From assembly GCF_015278125.1 (NCBI RefSeq), contig NZ_JADILO010000004.1, positions 117,781 to 181,780 on the forward strand: a DNA stretch of 64,000 bases. Reading direction: 5' to 3'. A program made the position numbers and the translations under genes. Source of the DNA: Vibrio fluminensis. Its GTDB lineage: Bacteria; Pseudomonadota; Gammaproteobacteria; Enterobacterales; Vibrionaceae. The notes under the pieces are model-generated. The model ran no database searches. It had not been told where the DNA came from and was given only the letters and a program-made list of their open reading frames with translations. Numbering within the stretch: the first letter of the stretch is position 1; every line of letters starts with the position of its first letter. Positions 43,512 through 52,511 of the stretch are shown in pieces.

Positions 43512-44918
43512 TTAGTTTGGAATATCAATCCCGGCATCACGCATTTTTGCGAGCTTGTATCTCAAGGTTCGCGGGCTAATTCCTAGCTTGTCAGCCATCT
43601 CTTTTCGACGACCACCGCACTCAACTAAAGTGTCAAGGATAATAGCATACTCTTGATCTCTAAGTTCATTTCCTAAACCAGAATAATTAGAGAACTCGCC
43701 TTGAATCTCGACTTCGGCGACAGGCTTAACCATCGGTGCGACAACGGTTCCACTTTCCACAACTTGTTGTAAGCTAGTCGCGTCTTGCCAATCTAAGCCT
43801 TCCAACAGAATATCTTCAGCAGAAATATGTCCGTTCTCGCAGAGTATCAATGCTCGCTGCACAACGTTATCCAACTCGCGCACGTTACCAGGCCAAGGAT
43901 AAGCAAGTAATTTCGCAATAGCAGCTTGATTCAAGCTCGGGACAGGTAAACCTTGTTTTTGGCAATGACGCTCAACAAGATGTTTCGCTAGCGGCTCGAT
44001 ATCTCCTTTGCGCTCACACAGTGCAGGCCACGCGATTGGGAATACATTCAGACGATAATATAAGTCCTCACGAAAATTCCCCTCTTGCACATATTGTTTT
44101 AGGTCGCGGTTACTGGTTGCCAATACACGTACATCGAGTTTAATGCTCTTTCTGCTGCCCAAGCGTTCGACTTCTCGCTCTTGCAAAACACGCAGTAACT
44201 TAGCTTGCAGACTTAAGTCCATCTCACTGATCTCATCTAGTAAAATGGTACCACCTTGAGCTTGTTCAAATTTACCCGGACATGCCTGAACTGCGCCAGT
44301 AAAAGCACCTTTCTCATAACCAAATAAAGTGGCCTCTAACATGTTGTCAGGGATTGCAGCACAGTTGATTGCAACGAATGGTCCATCTTTTCGATTTGAG
44401 GCATTATGAATGTAGCGGGACATAACCTCTTTACCCGATCCGCTAGGGCCTAGCACCATAACATTAGCGTCTGTTTTCGCGACTTTTTCTGCTAACGCGA
44501 GCAACTTCAAGCTCTTTTCGTCTGCCACGACAGCATCACCATTGTCGTCAGATTTCACCGGTGCATAGCGGCTGACCATATTAAGCAATACTTCGGGTGC
44601 AAATGGTTTTGCCATGTAATCTATCGCGCCATCTTTCATTGCAGAAACGGCATCTTCGATATTGGCATAAGCGGTCATCAATAAAACCGGCAAGTTAGGC
44701 CAATGCTGCTTGATGTTACGAAGTAAAGCTAAACCACCCATGCCTGCCATTTGCACATCTGATACAACGATATCGACTGCATTTGCCTTGAGCTTCACTA
44801 GTGCATCTTCCGCACTATCAGCTTCAAGCCACTCGTAGCCCGCAAGCGCTAAGGTATCTACGAGCGCTTCACGTAGACCTTCATCGTCCTCTACGATAAG
44901 TACCTTGCTTTGAGCCAT
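43512..44918 (-). CDS. flrC: Flagellar sigma-54 response regulator FlrC
   Basis: FlrC activates class III flagellar genes with sigma-54 after phosphorylation by FlrB. The 468-aa protein has a receiver domain with Asp54 in VVSDVQM and an AAA+ domain (about 135-365) with Walker A GPSGSGKE and the sigma-54 contact motif GAFTGA. A Fis-type C-terminal helix-turn-helix contains KEMADKLGISPRTLRYKL. It begins 1 bp after the flrB stop, with a shared GGAG, so the pair is co-translated. Confidence 0.96.
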   Translation of the reverse strand: MAQSKVLIVEDDEGLREALVDTLALAGYEWLEADSAEDALVKLKANAVDIVVSDVQMAGMGGLALLRNIKQHWPNLPVLLMTAYANIEDAVSAMKDGAIDYMAKPFAPEVLLNMVSRYAPVKSDDNGDAVVADEKSLKLLALAEKVAKTDANVMVLGPSGSGKEVMSRYIHNASNRKDGPFVAINCAAIPDNMLEATLFGYEKGAFTGAVQACPGKFEQAQGGTILLDEISEMDLSLQAKLLRVLQEREVERLGSRKSIKLDVRVLATSNRDLKQYVQEGNFREDLYYRLNVFPIAWPALCERKGDIEPLAKHLVERHCQKQGLPVPSLNQAAIAKLLAYPWPGNVRELDNVVQRALILCENGHISAEDILLEGLDWQDATSLQQVVESGTVVAPMVKPVAEVEIQGEFSNYSGLGNELRDQEYAIILDTLVECGGRRKEMADKLGISPRTLRYKLAKMRDAGIDIPN

Positions 44919-44919
44919 G

Positions 44920-45954
44920 TTATTCTCCAGTCTTTACTGATTGGTCAAGAGATGGGTTGCTTTCCAACGGAATACATACCGTGAAACAGGCGCCATCACC
45001 CTCTTCAGAAATAAGTTCTAACCTTCCATCATGGGCACGACACACCATTTGTACCACTGCAAGTCCAAGGCCTGTGCCTTGCGAACGAGTAGTAAAGAAA
45101 GGCTCCATAATTTTTTGCTGTAGTTCTTTCGCAACACCCGGCCCACTATCTTGAACCGAAATCTTTAATTCGTTATTCACCGGACGGAAAAACACATCTA
45201 TCTGCGATTCCTTTCCCGCAATTTGGATTGCATTCATGACTAAATTACTGAGAGCTGAAGCGATAGCATTCGCATTGCCAAGCAGTCGAGTCTCTTCTTG
45301 CTCCACTTCCAAACAAAAGTCGATCGCGTTATTTTTTAGCGCGGTCTCAACCATTGGCGAAAATTCAGTAACCAGTTCAGCGATAGTAAATGGCTTGACG
45401 ACTTTGTTGTCACCACCTTTGGCAAACAACAGCATATCATTCACTTGTTTTTCAAGATCTTGCAATCTATCCAATAACTTAGTTTGAAAACGCTCTTTCG
45501 TCGCTGACGGCAAATTAGGCGCACTAAGGTTAGCCGCATACAACATGGCACTCGATAATGGCGTGCGTACCTGATGCGCTAATGACGCCACCATTCGGCC
45601 TAAAGAAGACAAGCGCTGTAAATCGCTAATCCGCGATTGCAACAAACGCGTTTCTGTAAGATCAGTAATGAGAATCAGCTGTCCGGTGGTAGAAGCGGAT
45701 ATGGCCAAACGCACTTTTCGTCCATTGCGTAGAGAGATTTCGTGGCCATCGTCTTCACGAGGAGCAAACGCCCACTGAATGACTTCAAACCATTTATATC
45801 CCACTAATGGAACTTCGAGTAAACGCTCTGCTTCAGGGTTTGCTTCGCGCACCACACCCTGGGTATCGAGTAGAATAACCCCAGCGGGCATGACATCCAG
45901 TACCTGCTTGTAACGTTCTACTTGTTCTTCTAAAGATCCTAAATGGCTATCCAT
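44920..45954 (-). CDS. flrB: Flagellar sensor histidine kinase FlrB
   Basis: FlrB phosphorylates FlrC. The 344-aa protein has a PAS-like N-terminal domain (about 12-100) with PAGVILLDTQGVVREANP, the phosphoacceptor His127 in SLAHQVRTPLSS, and an ATP-binding domain with NLVMNAIQIA, QDSGPGV and GTGLGLAVVQM. There are no transmembrane segments, so it is cytoplasmic as in V. cholerae. A sigma-54-like site lies upstream, consistent with FlrA-dependent control. Confidence 0.95.
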   Translation of the reverse strand: MDSHLGSLEEQVERYKQVLDVMPAGVILLDTQGVVREANPEAERLLEVPLVGYKWFEVIQWAFAPREDDGHEISLRNGRKVRLAISASTTGQLILITDLTETRLLQSRISDLQRLSSLGRMVASLAHQVRTPLSSAMLYAANLSAPNLPSATKERFQTKLLDRLQDLEKQVNDMLLFAKGGDNKVVKPFTIAELVTEFSPMVETALKNNAIDFCLEVEQEETRLLGNANAIASALSNLVMNAIQIAGKESQIDVFFRPVNNELKISVQDSGPGVAKELQQKIMEPFFTTRSQGTGLGLAVVQMVCRAHDGRLELISEEGDGACFTVCIPLESNPSLDQSVKTGE

Positions 45955-45997
45955 CTCTCAACCAACTTACTCGTCGTTATTCTGCCTCAAATACTAC

Positions 45998-46032
45998 AAT
46001 GGCTTGGAATGCAAAAAACACGCCAAGCCATT
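45998..46032. repeat. Inverted repeat around the flrB sigma-54 site
   Basis: AATGGCTTGG (45998-46007) and CCAAGCCATT (46023-46032) are perfect 10-bp arms with a 15-bp spacer. The spacer and part of the right arm hold the sigma-54 -12/-24 elements. No T-run follows on the minus strand. It may be an operator or an RNA structure; it could also be a weak flrA terminator. Confidence 0.6.
46010..46025 (-). promoter_or_regulatory. Sigma-54-like promoter upstream of flrB
   Basis: TGGCGT-N5-TTGCA matches the -24/-12 consensus except for the second base pair of the first element. It lies about 60 bp before the flrB start in the 172-bp flrA-flrB gap. In vibrios FlrA drives flrBC from sigma-54, so this fits. 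Confidence 0.85.
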
Positions 46033-46126
46033 AACTTTTATTTTTCAATAACTTAAATCAGAGTCGATTTTTTGACAGTTAACACGTCCTGTCCTCAGGA
46101 CGCCAATACATCCGCAACCAAACTGA

Positions 46127-47593
46127 CTATCGCTGCAGATTATACTTACGCATTTTTTCAACTAATGTGGTGCGACGCATACCAAGCATGTCAGCAGCTC
46201 GAGCAACGATACCACCTTGAGCATCGAGCGCTTGATTAATCATATTAACTTCAAGATCAGCTAACATTTCTTTGAGATTAACCCCTTCTGGAGGCAGTGC
46301 TTGTGGTGCGTTGTCACCATCACTAAAGAAATCCACTTCGTCCACGCAGAAATCTTCAGAAAAAATGTTTTGTAATGCATCGCGTTCTTGCTCTTCAACC
46401 GAGACAAATGGGTTGTACTCTGGTTGAAACTCAGGAATATCACTGTAGCGATACTTGGTTGGTAAATGGTTCACATCAACCAAACTATTTGGGTAAAGGA
46501 TGATCATTCGCTCAACCAAATTCGCCAACTCACGTACATTACCCGGCCAGTTGTGTTCCATCAAAGAGTTCGTCGCTCGAGGGGTAAAACAGATTGGCTG
46601 AGCGCCTTCCGCTTCCATACGCGTCATCAACTCTTGCAATAATAATGGAATGTCTTCTTTTCGCTCTCGTAAAGCAGGCATTTCAATCGGGAAAACATTT
46701 AGACGATAGTAAAGATCTTCTCTGAAAGAGCTGTCATTAATCATGCTTTCAAGATTGCGGTGCGTTGCAGCAATAACTCGAACGTCAGCACGAATCGTAT
46801 TATTACCGCCAACACGCTCAAAACAGCGCTCTTGCAGCACTCGTAATAACTTGACTTGCATCGGCATTGGCATATCACCGATTTCGTCCAAGAATAATGT
46901 TCCACCTTCTGCTAATTCAAAGCGCCCTTTTCGTGCTGTGATAGCCCCTGTAAACGCCCCTTTCTCGTGACCAAAAAGCTCACTTTCCAATAAATCGGGT
47001 GGAATCGCGCCACAGTTAATTGGAACAAAAGGCCCACCGCGACGAGAGGAGTGATAGTGAATATTTCGCGCGACCACTTCTTTACCCGTGCCTGACTCAC
47101 CCAAAATCAGCACATTGGCTTCTGTAGAAGACACCTGCTCAATCAAATGGCGTACTTCTTTAATACCGTGGCTCTGACCAACTAGGCTGCGAAACAAAGT
47201 ATTCTTTCGTTCACTAGAAACGACATTCACCCCTTTACGGCCGAGAAAATCCTTACAATGACGAAGTGCCTCACTCAATTGTGGGTAATTCAATGGATAG
47301 GCTAAATCACCAACGTAGTTGGTTAAATCGTCTGGATAAGGGAAAGATGAGTTGATGATAAGGACCGGGATATGGCTAGCCGCGGAAAGTTGATTCTTGA
47401 GCTTCATCATCTCTTCAGCATTACGAATGCTGCCGACAATGCAACCAGACCAGACGCCAGATAAATTAAGCGCATCAAGTTGTGCAGCGTCGATGACTTC
47501 ACATTGCTCACCTACAAAGTCGAGAATAGAAGCCAGATTGCGTTGCGCTTGAGGGTCGTCTTCAATGACAAGTAATTTTGCTAAACCTTGCAT
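46127..47593 (-). CDS. flrA: Flagellar master regulator FlrA
   Basis: FlrA is the top activator of the polar flagellar hierarchy and works with sigma-54. The 488-aa protein has an N-terminal FleQ-type domain without a normal phosphorylation site and an AAA+ domain with Walker A GESGTGKE and the GAFTGA loop. A C-terminal helix-turn-helix carries [18 protein letters not shown]. Arg135 and Arg176, which bind cyclic di-GMP in V. cholerae FlrA, fall at exactly these numbers here. The upstream gap has a fliS terminator; flrA promoter elements were not assigned. Confidence 0.96.
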   Translation of the reverse strand: MQGLAKLLVIEDDPQAQRNLASILDFVGEQCEVIDAAQLDALNLSGVWSGCIVGSIRNAEEMMKLKNQLSAASHIPVLIINSSFPYPDDLTNYVGDLAYPLNYPQLSEALRHCKDFLGRKGVNVVSSERKNTLFRSLVGQSHGIKEVRHLIEQVSSTEANVLILGESGTGKEVVARNIHYHSSRRGGPFVPINCGAIPPDLLESELFGHEKGAFTGAITARKGRFELAEGGTLFLDEIGDMPMPMQVKLLRVLQERCFERVGGNNTIRADVRVIAATHRNLESMINDSSFREDLYYRLNVFPIEMPALRERKEDIPLLLQELMTRMEAEGAQPICFTPRATNSLMEHNWPGNVRELANLVERMIILYPNSLVDVNHLPTKYRYSDIPEFQPEYNPFVSVEEQERDALQNIFSEDFCVDEVDFFSDGDNAPQALPPEGVNLKEMLADLEVNMINQALDAQGGIVARAADMLGMRRTTLVEKMRKYNLQR

Positions 47594-47705
47594 AGATGAG
47601 AATGGTTGCCTTTGTTAATACTACGGGTTACATAAACAGAAAAATCCCATCCATTTGATAGAGTGATTTTTAAGCAGAAGTCACTACTAAAGTTTATGCA
47701 ACAAA

Positions 47706-47733
47706 ATAAGCCACTAGGGTTAGAGTGGCTTAT
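47706..47733 (-). terminator. Terminator after fliS
   Basis: A 10-bp stem ATAAGCCACT/AGTGGCTTAT with an 8-nt loop is followed on the minus strand by TTTGTTGC. It lies 111 bp past the fliS stop and before flrA. Confidence 0.65.
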
Positions 47734-47843
47734 ATTCTATTTGATATAAAAAATAAGGCAACCAAGCAATTATACGGTGTGATGTTTACCCAAAGGCTTT
47801 GGTTCTAAAATATCAAAATTAACACTAATAAGTTATCGAAATG

Positions 47844-48254
47844 TTAAATGCCAACATCCTTTGCCGTTAAATTATGGTATTCAGTCGGGATCTGATCCCA
47901 CGCTGATTTGATTTCACGGATAATATCGATGACATCATCAATCGGCTGAGGATCATTTTTGTGATTTGCCGCAGTAATCTGTGTAATCATAAATTCATAC
48001 AATTGATCAAGATTTTGCGCGATATCGCCACCGTCATCCATTGAAAGACAACTACGCAGACTGATAATAATGTCTAACGCCTTACCTAAACGCTCGCCTT
48101 TTACAGGAATATTTCCCTGCAACATCGCCGCTTTGCCTTGAATTAAGCGCTCAATTGCACCTGCCATTAGCATCTGAACAATTTTATGCGGGGAGGCCGC
48201 ACTCAGTTGGCTATCTACTGATACCTTCTTGTAAGCCTGTAATGAACCACGCAT
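47844..48254 (-). CDS. fliS: Flagellin export chaperone FliS
   Basis: FliS binds flagellin in the cytoplasm and delivers it to the export gate. The 136-aa helical protein starts MRGSLQAYKKVSVDSQLSAASPHKIVQMLM (only LSAASPHKIVQMLM quoted as the family hallmark). It also has KAMLQGNIPVKGERLGKALDII (AAMLQG region) and a conserved LDQLYEFMITQI. It follows fliT by 12 bp. Confidence 0.94.
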   Translation of the reverse strand: MRGSLQAYKKVSVDSQLSAASPHKIVQMLMAGAIERLIQGKAAMLQGNIPVKGERLGKALDIIISLRSCLSMDDGGDIAQNLDQLYEFMITQITAANHKNDPQPIDDVIDIIREIKSAWDQIPTEYHNLTAKDVGI

Positions 48255-48266
48255 AACATACCTCTT

Positions 48267-48590
48267 TTATAAAAACTTTTTGTATTGCTGAACAGACTTA
48301 TTGCCATGTCGATATTTGTGTAACGATTGACCAATAATATGAGTTTTTTCTTGCATTAACCGCACAACTTGTTCTGTCTGATTAATGGCGGTTCGCCACT
48401 GTTCAGCTTGAGCCAACATTGGTGACTGGCTAATTAGCTGCAAAGCACTTTGCAATAAATGTTCCCTTTTATCGACCAGCTGCGAAATTTCTTCAGCGTT
48501 AATCTCGTCACTATTGAGTCCACTAACAATTAATTGATCTAAATCACTTAATTTAGTCAACTTTGTCTGAAAACTATCCGCCAAAAGCAT
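48267..48590 (-). CDS. fliT: FliT/FlaI-like flagellar protein
   Basis: This 107-aa, mostly helical protein lies between fliD and fliS, the place of FliT (the FliD chaperone) and of V. cholerae flaI. It has low sequence identity to any FliT I can recall, so the call rests mainly on position, length and helical composition. Its ATG overlaps the end of fliD by 17 bp; a later start is possible. Confidence 0.6.
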   Translation of the reverse strand: MLLADSFQTKLTKLSDLDQLIVSGLNSDEINAEEISQLVDKREHLLQSALQLISQSPMLAQAEQWRTAINQTEQVVRLMQEKTHIIGQSLHKYRHGNKSVQQYKKFL

Positions 48591-50613
48591 TCATCATCCC
48601 TGCTAACTGCTGCTGCATTTTACTGGTGGAATCCTGCATCGCACTAAATTTGGCATGAGTGCGCTTTTCTAGGTTTTCCATTCGACGATCTAGATTCACC
48701 TGATCATCTTGAATTCGATAATTACGTTCAACCAAACTCTGCTCTCGAGTGCGCAATGAACCTTGCACACCTGTGATGCCGTGAATAGCGTCTTCAACTT
48801 TCTTGGCAAAACCTTGATTCCCACCAAAAAAGTCTTCCAACTTATTGAAGTTGTTGTTTAATTGACGATCAAGCATCGAGTAATTGATTTCTAGTGTACC
48901 TTGACGCGTAGTGGTAATACCAAACTCAGTTAGGGATTTGAGGTCATCAGGTGCGGGTTCTATCGCAGAAGAAAAAACCGCTTTTAAACGAGAATCAGCA
49001 CTGCGCACCACACTGTCGCCTGCTAAAGGCCCGCGTTGTCCAGTGGTAGGGTCAGCACTTGCCAGCTCTTTAGAAAGCTGATGGAATTGGTTATAAGCGG
49101 CAACAAATTGCTCAATATCCTCGCGTACACCTTCTCGGTTATACTCGATATCAATCTCTGATGCCTGCTTTCCAGGCTGAGTTCTGCCTTTTAGCGTCAA
49201 GTCTACGCCATCAATCGCATTTTCTATGATGTTGTTTTTGCTGGAAAGTTGAGCAACGCCATCCAACAACACTTTCGAATCTTGTGCCGCCTGAACTTGG
49301 CTCATACCGCTGTAAACATCAAACGACCGTTGCGCTTCTTTAAGAGCCTGCTGCGCATTCTCAACCCGTTGAATATAATCGCGTTGCTCTAGCGGGAGTA
49401 ACCCCATTTTAGCCTGCTTTGCCTGCTCATCATTGAGCTCACCCGCCAACAAAGCAGCATCAATTTTGTCAATTTCTTGCTGATTTTCAGCCTCAACAAT
49501 CGCTTGTTCTGCAGCTAACTTCTTATCTAGCGCAAGTTGCGCTTCTTTAGGCGTAACATAAGAATCCGTCAATGTACCTGACGCGCTATTAGACCATCCT
49601 GGAACATCTGCCGATTTTTCTAAAGCTTTCGCATCCAGCTCTGGTTCAGGCTCCCAATAGGAGTCAAGCAAAGTGCCAGATGCTGTTTCAGTCCAACCAG
49701 GAATTCTGTCTTCTGGCTTAATGTACTTATTTGCCGCTTGTCCGGCACTTGCCGCTGCAGCGATGGCTTGATTGGAGATCGGGTTAGTTGGCGTGACATC
49801 CTTTGCAGCATTAGGATCGACAATCGTTGCCGCTTGCCTAGTGGCGTCGGCAATCTCTTGATCGACACTTTTTGCCGCCGAAATATTGCGCTGAGCAATT
49901 CTATCGGCCACCAACTGCTCTTGATCTGTTAGAGGATTAAGTAGCTCTTGAGCGGTTGAACGTGCGTTTTCTAAATCCCTTACACGCTGTTCAAGAGTTT
50001 TATATTCTAATTTCTTTAGTGGGTTTTGTGGCTGCTCTGTATCTACCGTCATGCTAACTGCATTTTCTTGGCCAGATAGTTCAGACGCCACAATTAAACG
50101 AGGTCCATTAACGTCATTGATGACAGAAGCTCGCACTCCAGGGTTACTTTTATCGCCATTTATACTTCTAACGACATCGGTTAGCTTGGAGTGCTCTTTT
50201 ACTTCTACAACAAAGGACTTGTTGCCCACCGCGACTCGCAACTTACCCGCACCAAACTTAGTATCTTCCGGAAATACATCGGATGCTATTTTATGGCTTT
50301 GCGCAAGTTGCAGCACATCGACAGCATAACGACCTGCAATCGCTTCAGTGGTGGCGGTTGCTGAGACTACTGCATCGTCCGTAGACTCTACTTTTCTCGC
50401 CGCAAACGCCTTCTCTTGACGAAAGCTCGCCATTAAGTTTTTCATCGTATCCAGCGACTCTCTGAGCCGACCATAGGCACTGATACTAGAATCAATCTGG
50501 TTAAGCTGATTATTAATACTTTGCTGCTTCGGGGCACGCTCTGCATCAACAATTTTGCTCACCATGGCATTGATATCCATGCCAGTATTCATCCCTATTG
50601 GGCCTAAACTCAT
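48574..50613 (-). CDS. fliD: Flagellar filament cap protein FliD
   Basis: FliD caps the filament and lets flagellin polymerise. The 679-aa protein has the N-terminal MNTGMDINAMVSKIVDAERAP and C-terminal conserved regions (EDFFGGNQGFAKKVED, KMQQQLAGMMNAFGG), with a coiled segment at each end. The middle (about 200-450) is a long Ala/Gln/Glu-rich insertion relative to enterobacterial FliD. It contains two copies of PGWxxxASGTLxDSY (about 305-319 and 338-352). The insertion is likely surface-exposed. GAGGTGA precedes the ATG. Confidence 0.94.
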   Translation of the reverse strand: MSLGPIGMNTGMDINAMVSKIVDAERAPKQQSINNQLNQIDSSISAYGRLRESLDTMKNLMASFRQEKAFAARKVESTDDAVVSATATTEAIAGRYAVDVLQLAQSHKIASDVFPEDTKFGAGKLRVAVGNKSFVVEVKEHSKLTDVVRSINGDKSNPGVRASVINDVNGPRLIVASELSGQENAVSMTVDTEQPQNPLKKLEYKTLEQRVRDLENARSTAQELLNPLTDQEQLVADRIAQRNISAAKSVDQEIADATRQAATIVDPNAAKDVTPTNPISNQAIAAAASAGQAANKYIKPEDRIPGWTETASGTLLDSYWEPEPELDAKALEKSADVPGWSNSASGTLTDSYVTPKEAQLALDKKLAAEQAIVEAENQQEIDKIDAALLAGELNDEQAKQAKMGLLPLEQRDYIQRVENAQQALKEAQRSFDVYSGMSQVQAAQDSKVLLDGVAQLSSKNNIIENAIDGVDLTLKGRTQPGKQASEIDIEYNREGVREDIEQFVAAYNQFHQLSKELASADPTTGQRGPLAGDSVVRSADSRLKAVFSSAIEPAPDDLKSLTEFGITTTRQGTLEINYSMLDRQLNNNFNKLEDFFGGNQGFAKKVEDAIHGITGVQGSLRTREQSLVERNYRIQDDQVNLDRRMENLEKRTHAKFSAMQDSTSKMQQQLAGMMNAFGG

Positions 50614-50634
50614 TCAATCACCTCAAAAATACGA

Positions 50635-51063
50635 TCACACCTTATCGATCAATAAACCTGATGAATATCGGGCTGTTTGTTCTCTAAGACGTCGCAAGAC
50701 TTCTAGCATTTCCTCGTCGGGTATCTGACGAATAATTTCACCAGTGCTTTCTTCATAGATGGTCACCACATCACGACCAGACTGCTCATCAGTGCGAAAC
50801 GACAAACCAGTATTGATAGAGGTAATGAATTCATTCATTTGTTCTACCACTTTTTCGCGCTCTTGCTGAGAAAGCTGCTGATGATGTTGCATAACTTCAG
50901 CCGCCTGATCGACCTCTCTTGAAGTCAACAGGTTTAACTCTGATGCTACGACCTTCTCTGAAGGTAAGGAAACTCCTTGCGATTTATCATACCCAGAAGC
51001 AATTTTAGTGCCACTTTGTGAGCCATAAGACTGGATGTTCGATGCGTAGGATGGTATTTCCAT
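50635..51063 (-). CDS. flaG: FlaG family protein
   Basis: FlaG proteins are linked to filament length control, and the gene accompanies flagellins in vibrios. The 142-aa protein has a variable N-terminal half. The conserved C-terminal domain (about 75-142) includes FITSINTGLSFRTDEQSGRDVV and IRQIPDEEMLEVLRRLRE (quoted in part). A sigma-28-like site upstream overlaps the flaB stop codon. It is 21 bp before fliD and probably co-transcribed with it. Confidence 0.9.
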   Translation of the reverse strand: MEIPSYASNIQSYGSQSGTKIASGYDKSQGVSLPSEKVVASELNLLTSREVDQAAEVMQHHQQLSQQEREKVVEQMNEFITSINTGLSFRTDEQSGRDVVTIYEESTGEIIRQIPDEEMLEVLRRLREQTARYSSGLLIDKV

Positions 51064-51083
51064 TACAATCTCCCTTCCACCTC

Positions 51084-51112
51084 TTAGGCAAGTACATTAT
51101 TCACTTGCCTAA
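51084..51112. other. Hairpin between flaB and flaG
   Basis: TTAGGCAAGT (51084-51093) pairs perfectly with ACTTGCCTAA (51103-51112), with a 9-nt loop. No T-run follows on the minus strand. It follows directly after the flaG -10 element, so it would lie at the 5' end of the flaG message and downstream of flaB. Confidence 0.65.
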
Positions 51113-51136
51113 TCGGCTCGGCATTGTTGCGCTTTA
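51110..51136 (-). promoter_or_regulatory. Sigma-28-like promoter of flaG, overlapping the flaB stop codon
   Basis: TAAAGCGC-N11-GCCGATTA matches the FliA consensus TAAAGTTT-N11-GCCGATAA in the key bases of both elements. The first TAA of the -35 element is the stop codon of flaB (51134-51136). Confidence 0.75.
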
Positions 51137-52267
51137 ACCCAAAAGGCTCAATGCTGCAGTTGGTGTCTGCTTAGCTTGTGCCAATACCGAAGTACTCGCT
51201 TGCTGCAGAATCTGCGATTTTGTCATTTGGGTTGTTTCTCTTGCATAGTCAGTATCACGAATGCGACCACGCGATGCGTTCACATTTTCATTGATATTGT
51301 CTAAGTTATTAATCGCGTGTTCAAAGCGATTTTGGAATGCACCTAAAGAGGCACGTTGGCTATCAACTGATTTCAATGCACCATCAATCACCGACACTGC
51401 GAGCTGTGAACCAGCCACAGTCGATACATCGACGTCAGCAACAGTAACATCTTGACCTGCAGCGAAACCTAGCTCACCGCCAAGGCCACCACCAATCGTT
51501 ACTTCACCATCAACTTTGTTACTCGCGGCAAAAAGCTGCATTTTCCCATCTTCGCCAACCGATGCTTTGATGTCTTCGCTTTGACCATTGATATAAGTGG
51601 CTAACTGCTCTACATCATCACCCGTTTTAGCATTGATAGTTAAAGCTTTCGCTTCACCATGTGCATCAGTGTAGTTTAACGTCAGGTCAGTGGCGTCTGC
51701 GGCTACACGCCACTCAGGAGCTTTACCTGCCGCGACGGTATAGGCTTTGCCGCCCATGCCTGTGGTATCAGAACGCATATTGTTCATGGTCAATTGAACT
51801 GCTTCACCGGAGCTAGCACCAATTTGGAAAGACTGGCTACCGTAAGTACCATTGAGCAACTTATTACCACCAAAAGATGTCGTTTCAGCAATACGATTAA
51901 GTTCATCGTTTAGAGCTGTCACTTCCTCTTGAATCGCAATACGTTCTGAACGTGAGTTAGAACCGTTAGATGATTGCAGTGCAAGGTCACGCATTCGCTG
52001 CAGAATGTTCGTGGTTTCATTCATCGCACCTTCAGCGGTTTGAGCGATTGAAATACCATCGTTCGCATTCTTTACAGCCATATCTAAACCGCGGCTTTGA
52101 GACGTTAAACGGTTAGAAATTTGCAGACCCGCTGCATCATCTTTAGCACTGTTGATTTTGTAACCTGATGACAGGCGCTCCATCGACTTCTGCATCCCGT
52201 CGGCTGCATTGTTGACATAGCGCTGAGCTGTCATCGCAGACACATTTGTGTTTACGTTGATTGCCAT
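51134..52267 (-). CDS. flaB: Polar flagellin, third of three tandem genes
   Basis: This is a 377-aa flagellin. The N-terminal region ([20 protein letters not shown]) and the C-terminal region ([18 protein letters not shown]) form the polymerising D0/D1 core, with [11 protein letters not shown] and a [14 protein letters not shown] segment. The central part is the most variable among the three paralogues. The name follows V. cholerae order (flaE-flaD-flaB-flaG); V. parahaemolyticus uses other letters for the same place. A sigma-28-like site lies about 80-105 bp upstream. Confidence 0.93.
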   Translation of the reverse strand: MAINVNTNVSAMTAQRYVNNAADGMQKSMERLSSGYKINSAKDDAAGLQISNRLTSQSRGLDMAVKNANDGISIAQTAEGAMNETTNILQRMRDLALQSSNGSNSRSERIAIQEEVTALNDELNRIAETTSFGGNKLLNGTYGSQSFQIGASSGEAVQLTMNNMRSDTTGMGGKAYTVAAGKAPEWRVAADATDLTLNYTDAHGEAKALTINAKTGDDVEQLATYINGQSEDIKASVGEDGKMQLFAASNKVDGEVTIGGGLGGELGFAAGQDVTVADVDVSTVAGSQLAVSVIDGALKSVDSQRASLGAFQNRFEHAINNLDNINENVNASRGRIRDTDYARETTQMTKSQILQQASTSVLAQAKQTPTAALSLLG

Positions 52268-52346
52268 ATTTGATCTCCTTAGGCATAGGGCTATGCATAT
52301 CCATGTCTCTCACCTCACTTCAATGCATATCATTTCTCTCAGCCCT

Positions 52347-52373
52347 TTAACGACCGACAGAATGTAACCTTTA
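52347..52373 (-). promoter_or_regulatory. Sigma-28-like promoter upstream of flaB
   Basis: TAAAGGTT-N11-GTCGTTAA matches the FliA consensus TAAAGTTT-N11-GCCGATAA at most positions. It is about 80 bp before the flagellin start, in the 244-bp flaD-flaB gap. Confidence 0.7.
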
Positions 52374-52472
52374 GAGAAAATTAATTTTTTCCCGCTATTA
52401 TTTTAAGCGGATAGAAAAAATGTGAAGCAATTCAAATCCTAAATAGAAAATTTTCCATTACTGGAAAACAAA

Positions 52473-52496
52473 AAAATCCAGCCGAAGCTGGATTTT
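52473..52496 (-). terminator. Terminator after flaD
   Basis: A 10-bp stem AAAATCCAGC/GCTGGATTTT with a CGAA loop is followed on the minus strand by TTTGTTTT. It begins 15 bp after the flaD stop. Confidence 0.85.
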
Positions 52497-52511
52497 TTTT
52501 AACTTGCTTAA

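Noticed and set aside
46085..46102. CGTCCT/AGGACG hairpin after flrA as a terminator
   Set aside because: It is short and has no T-run on the minus strand.
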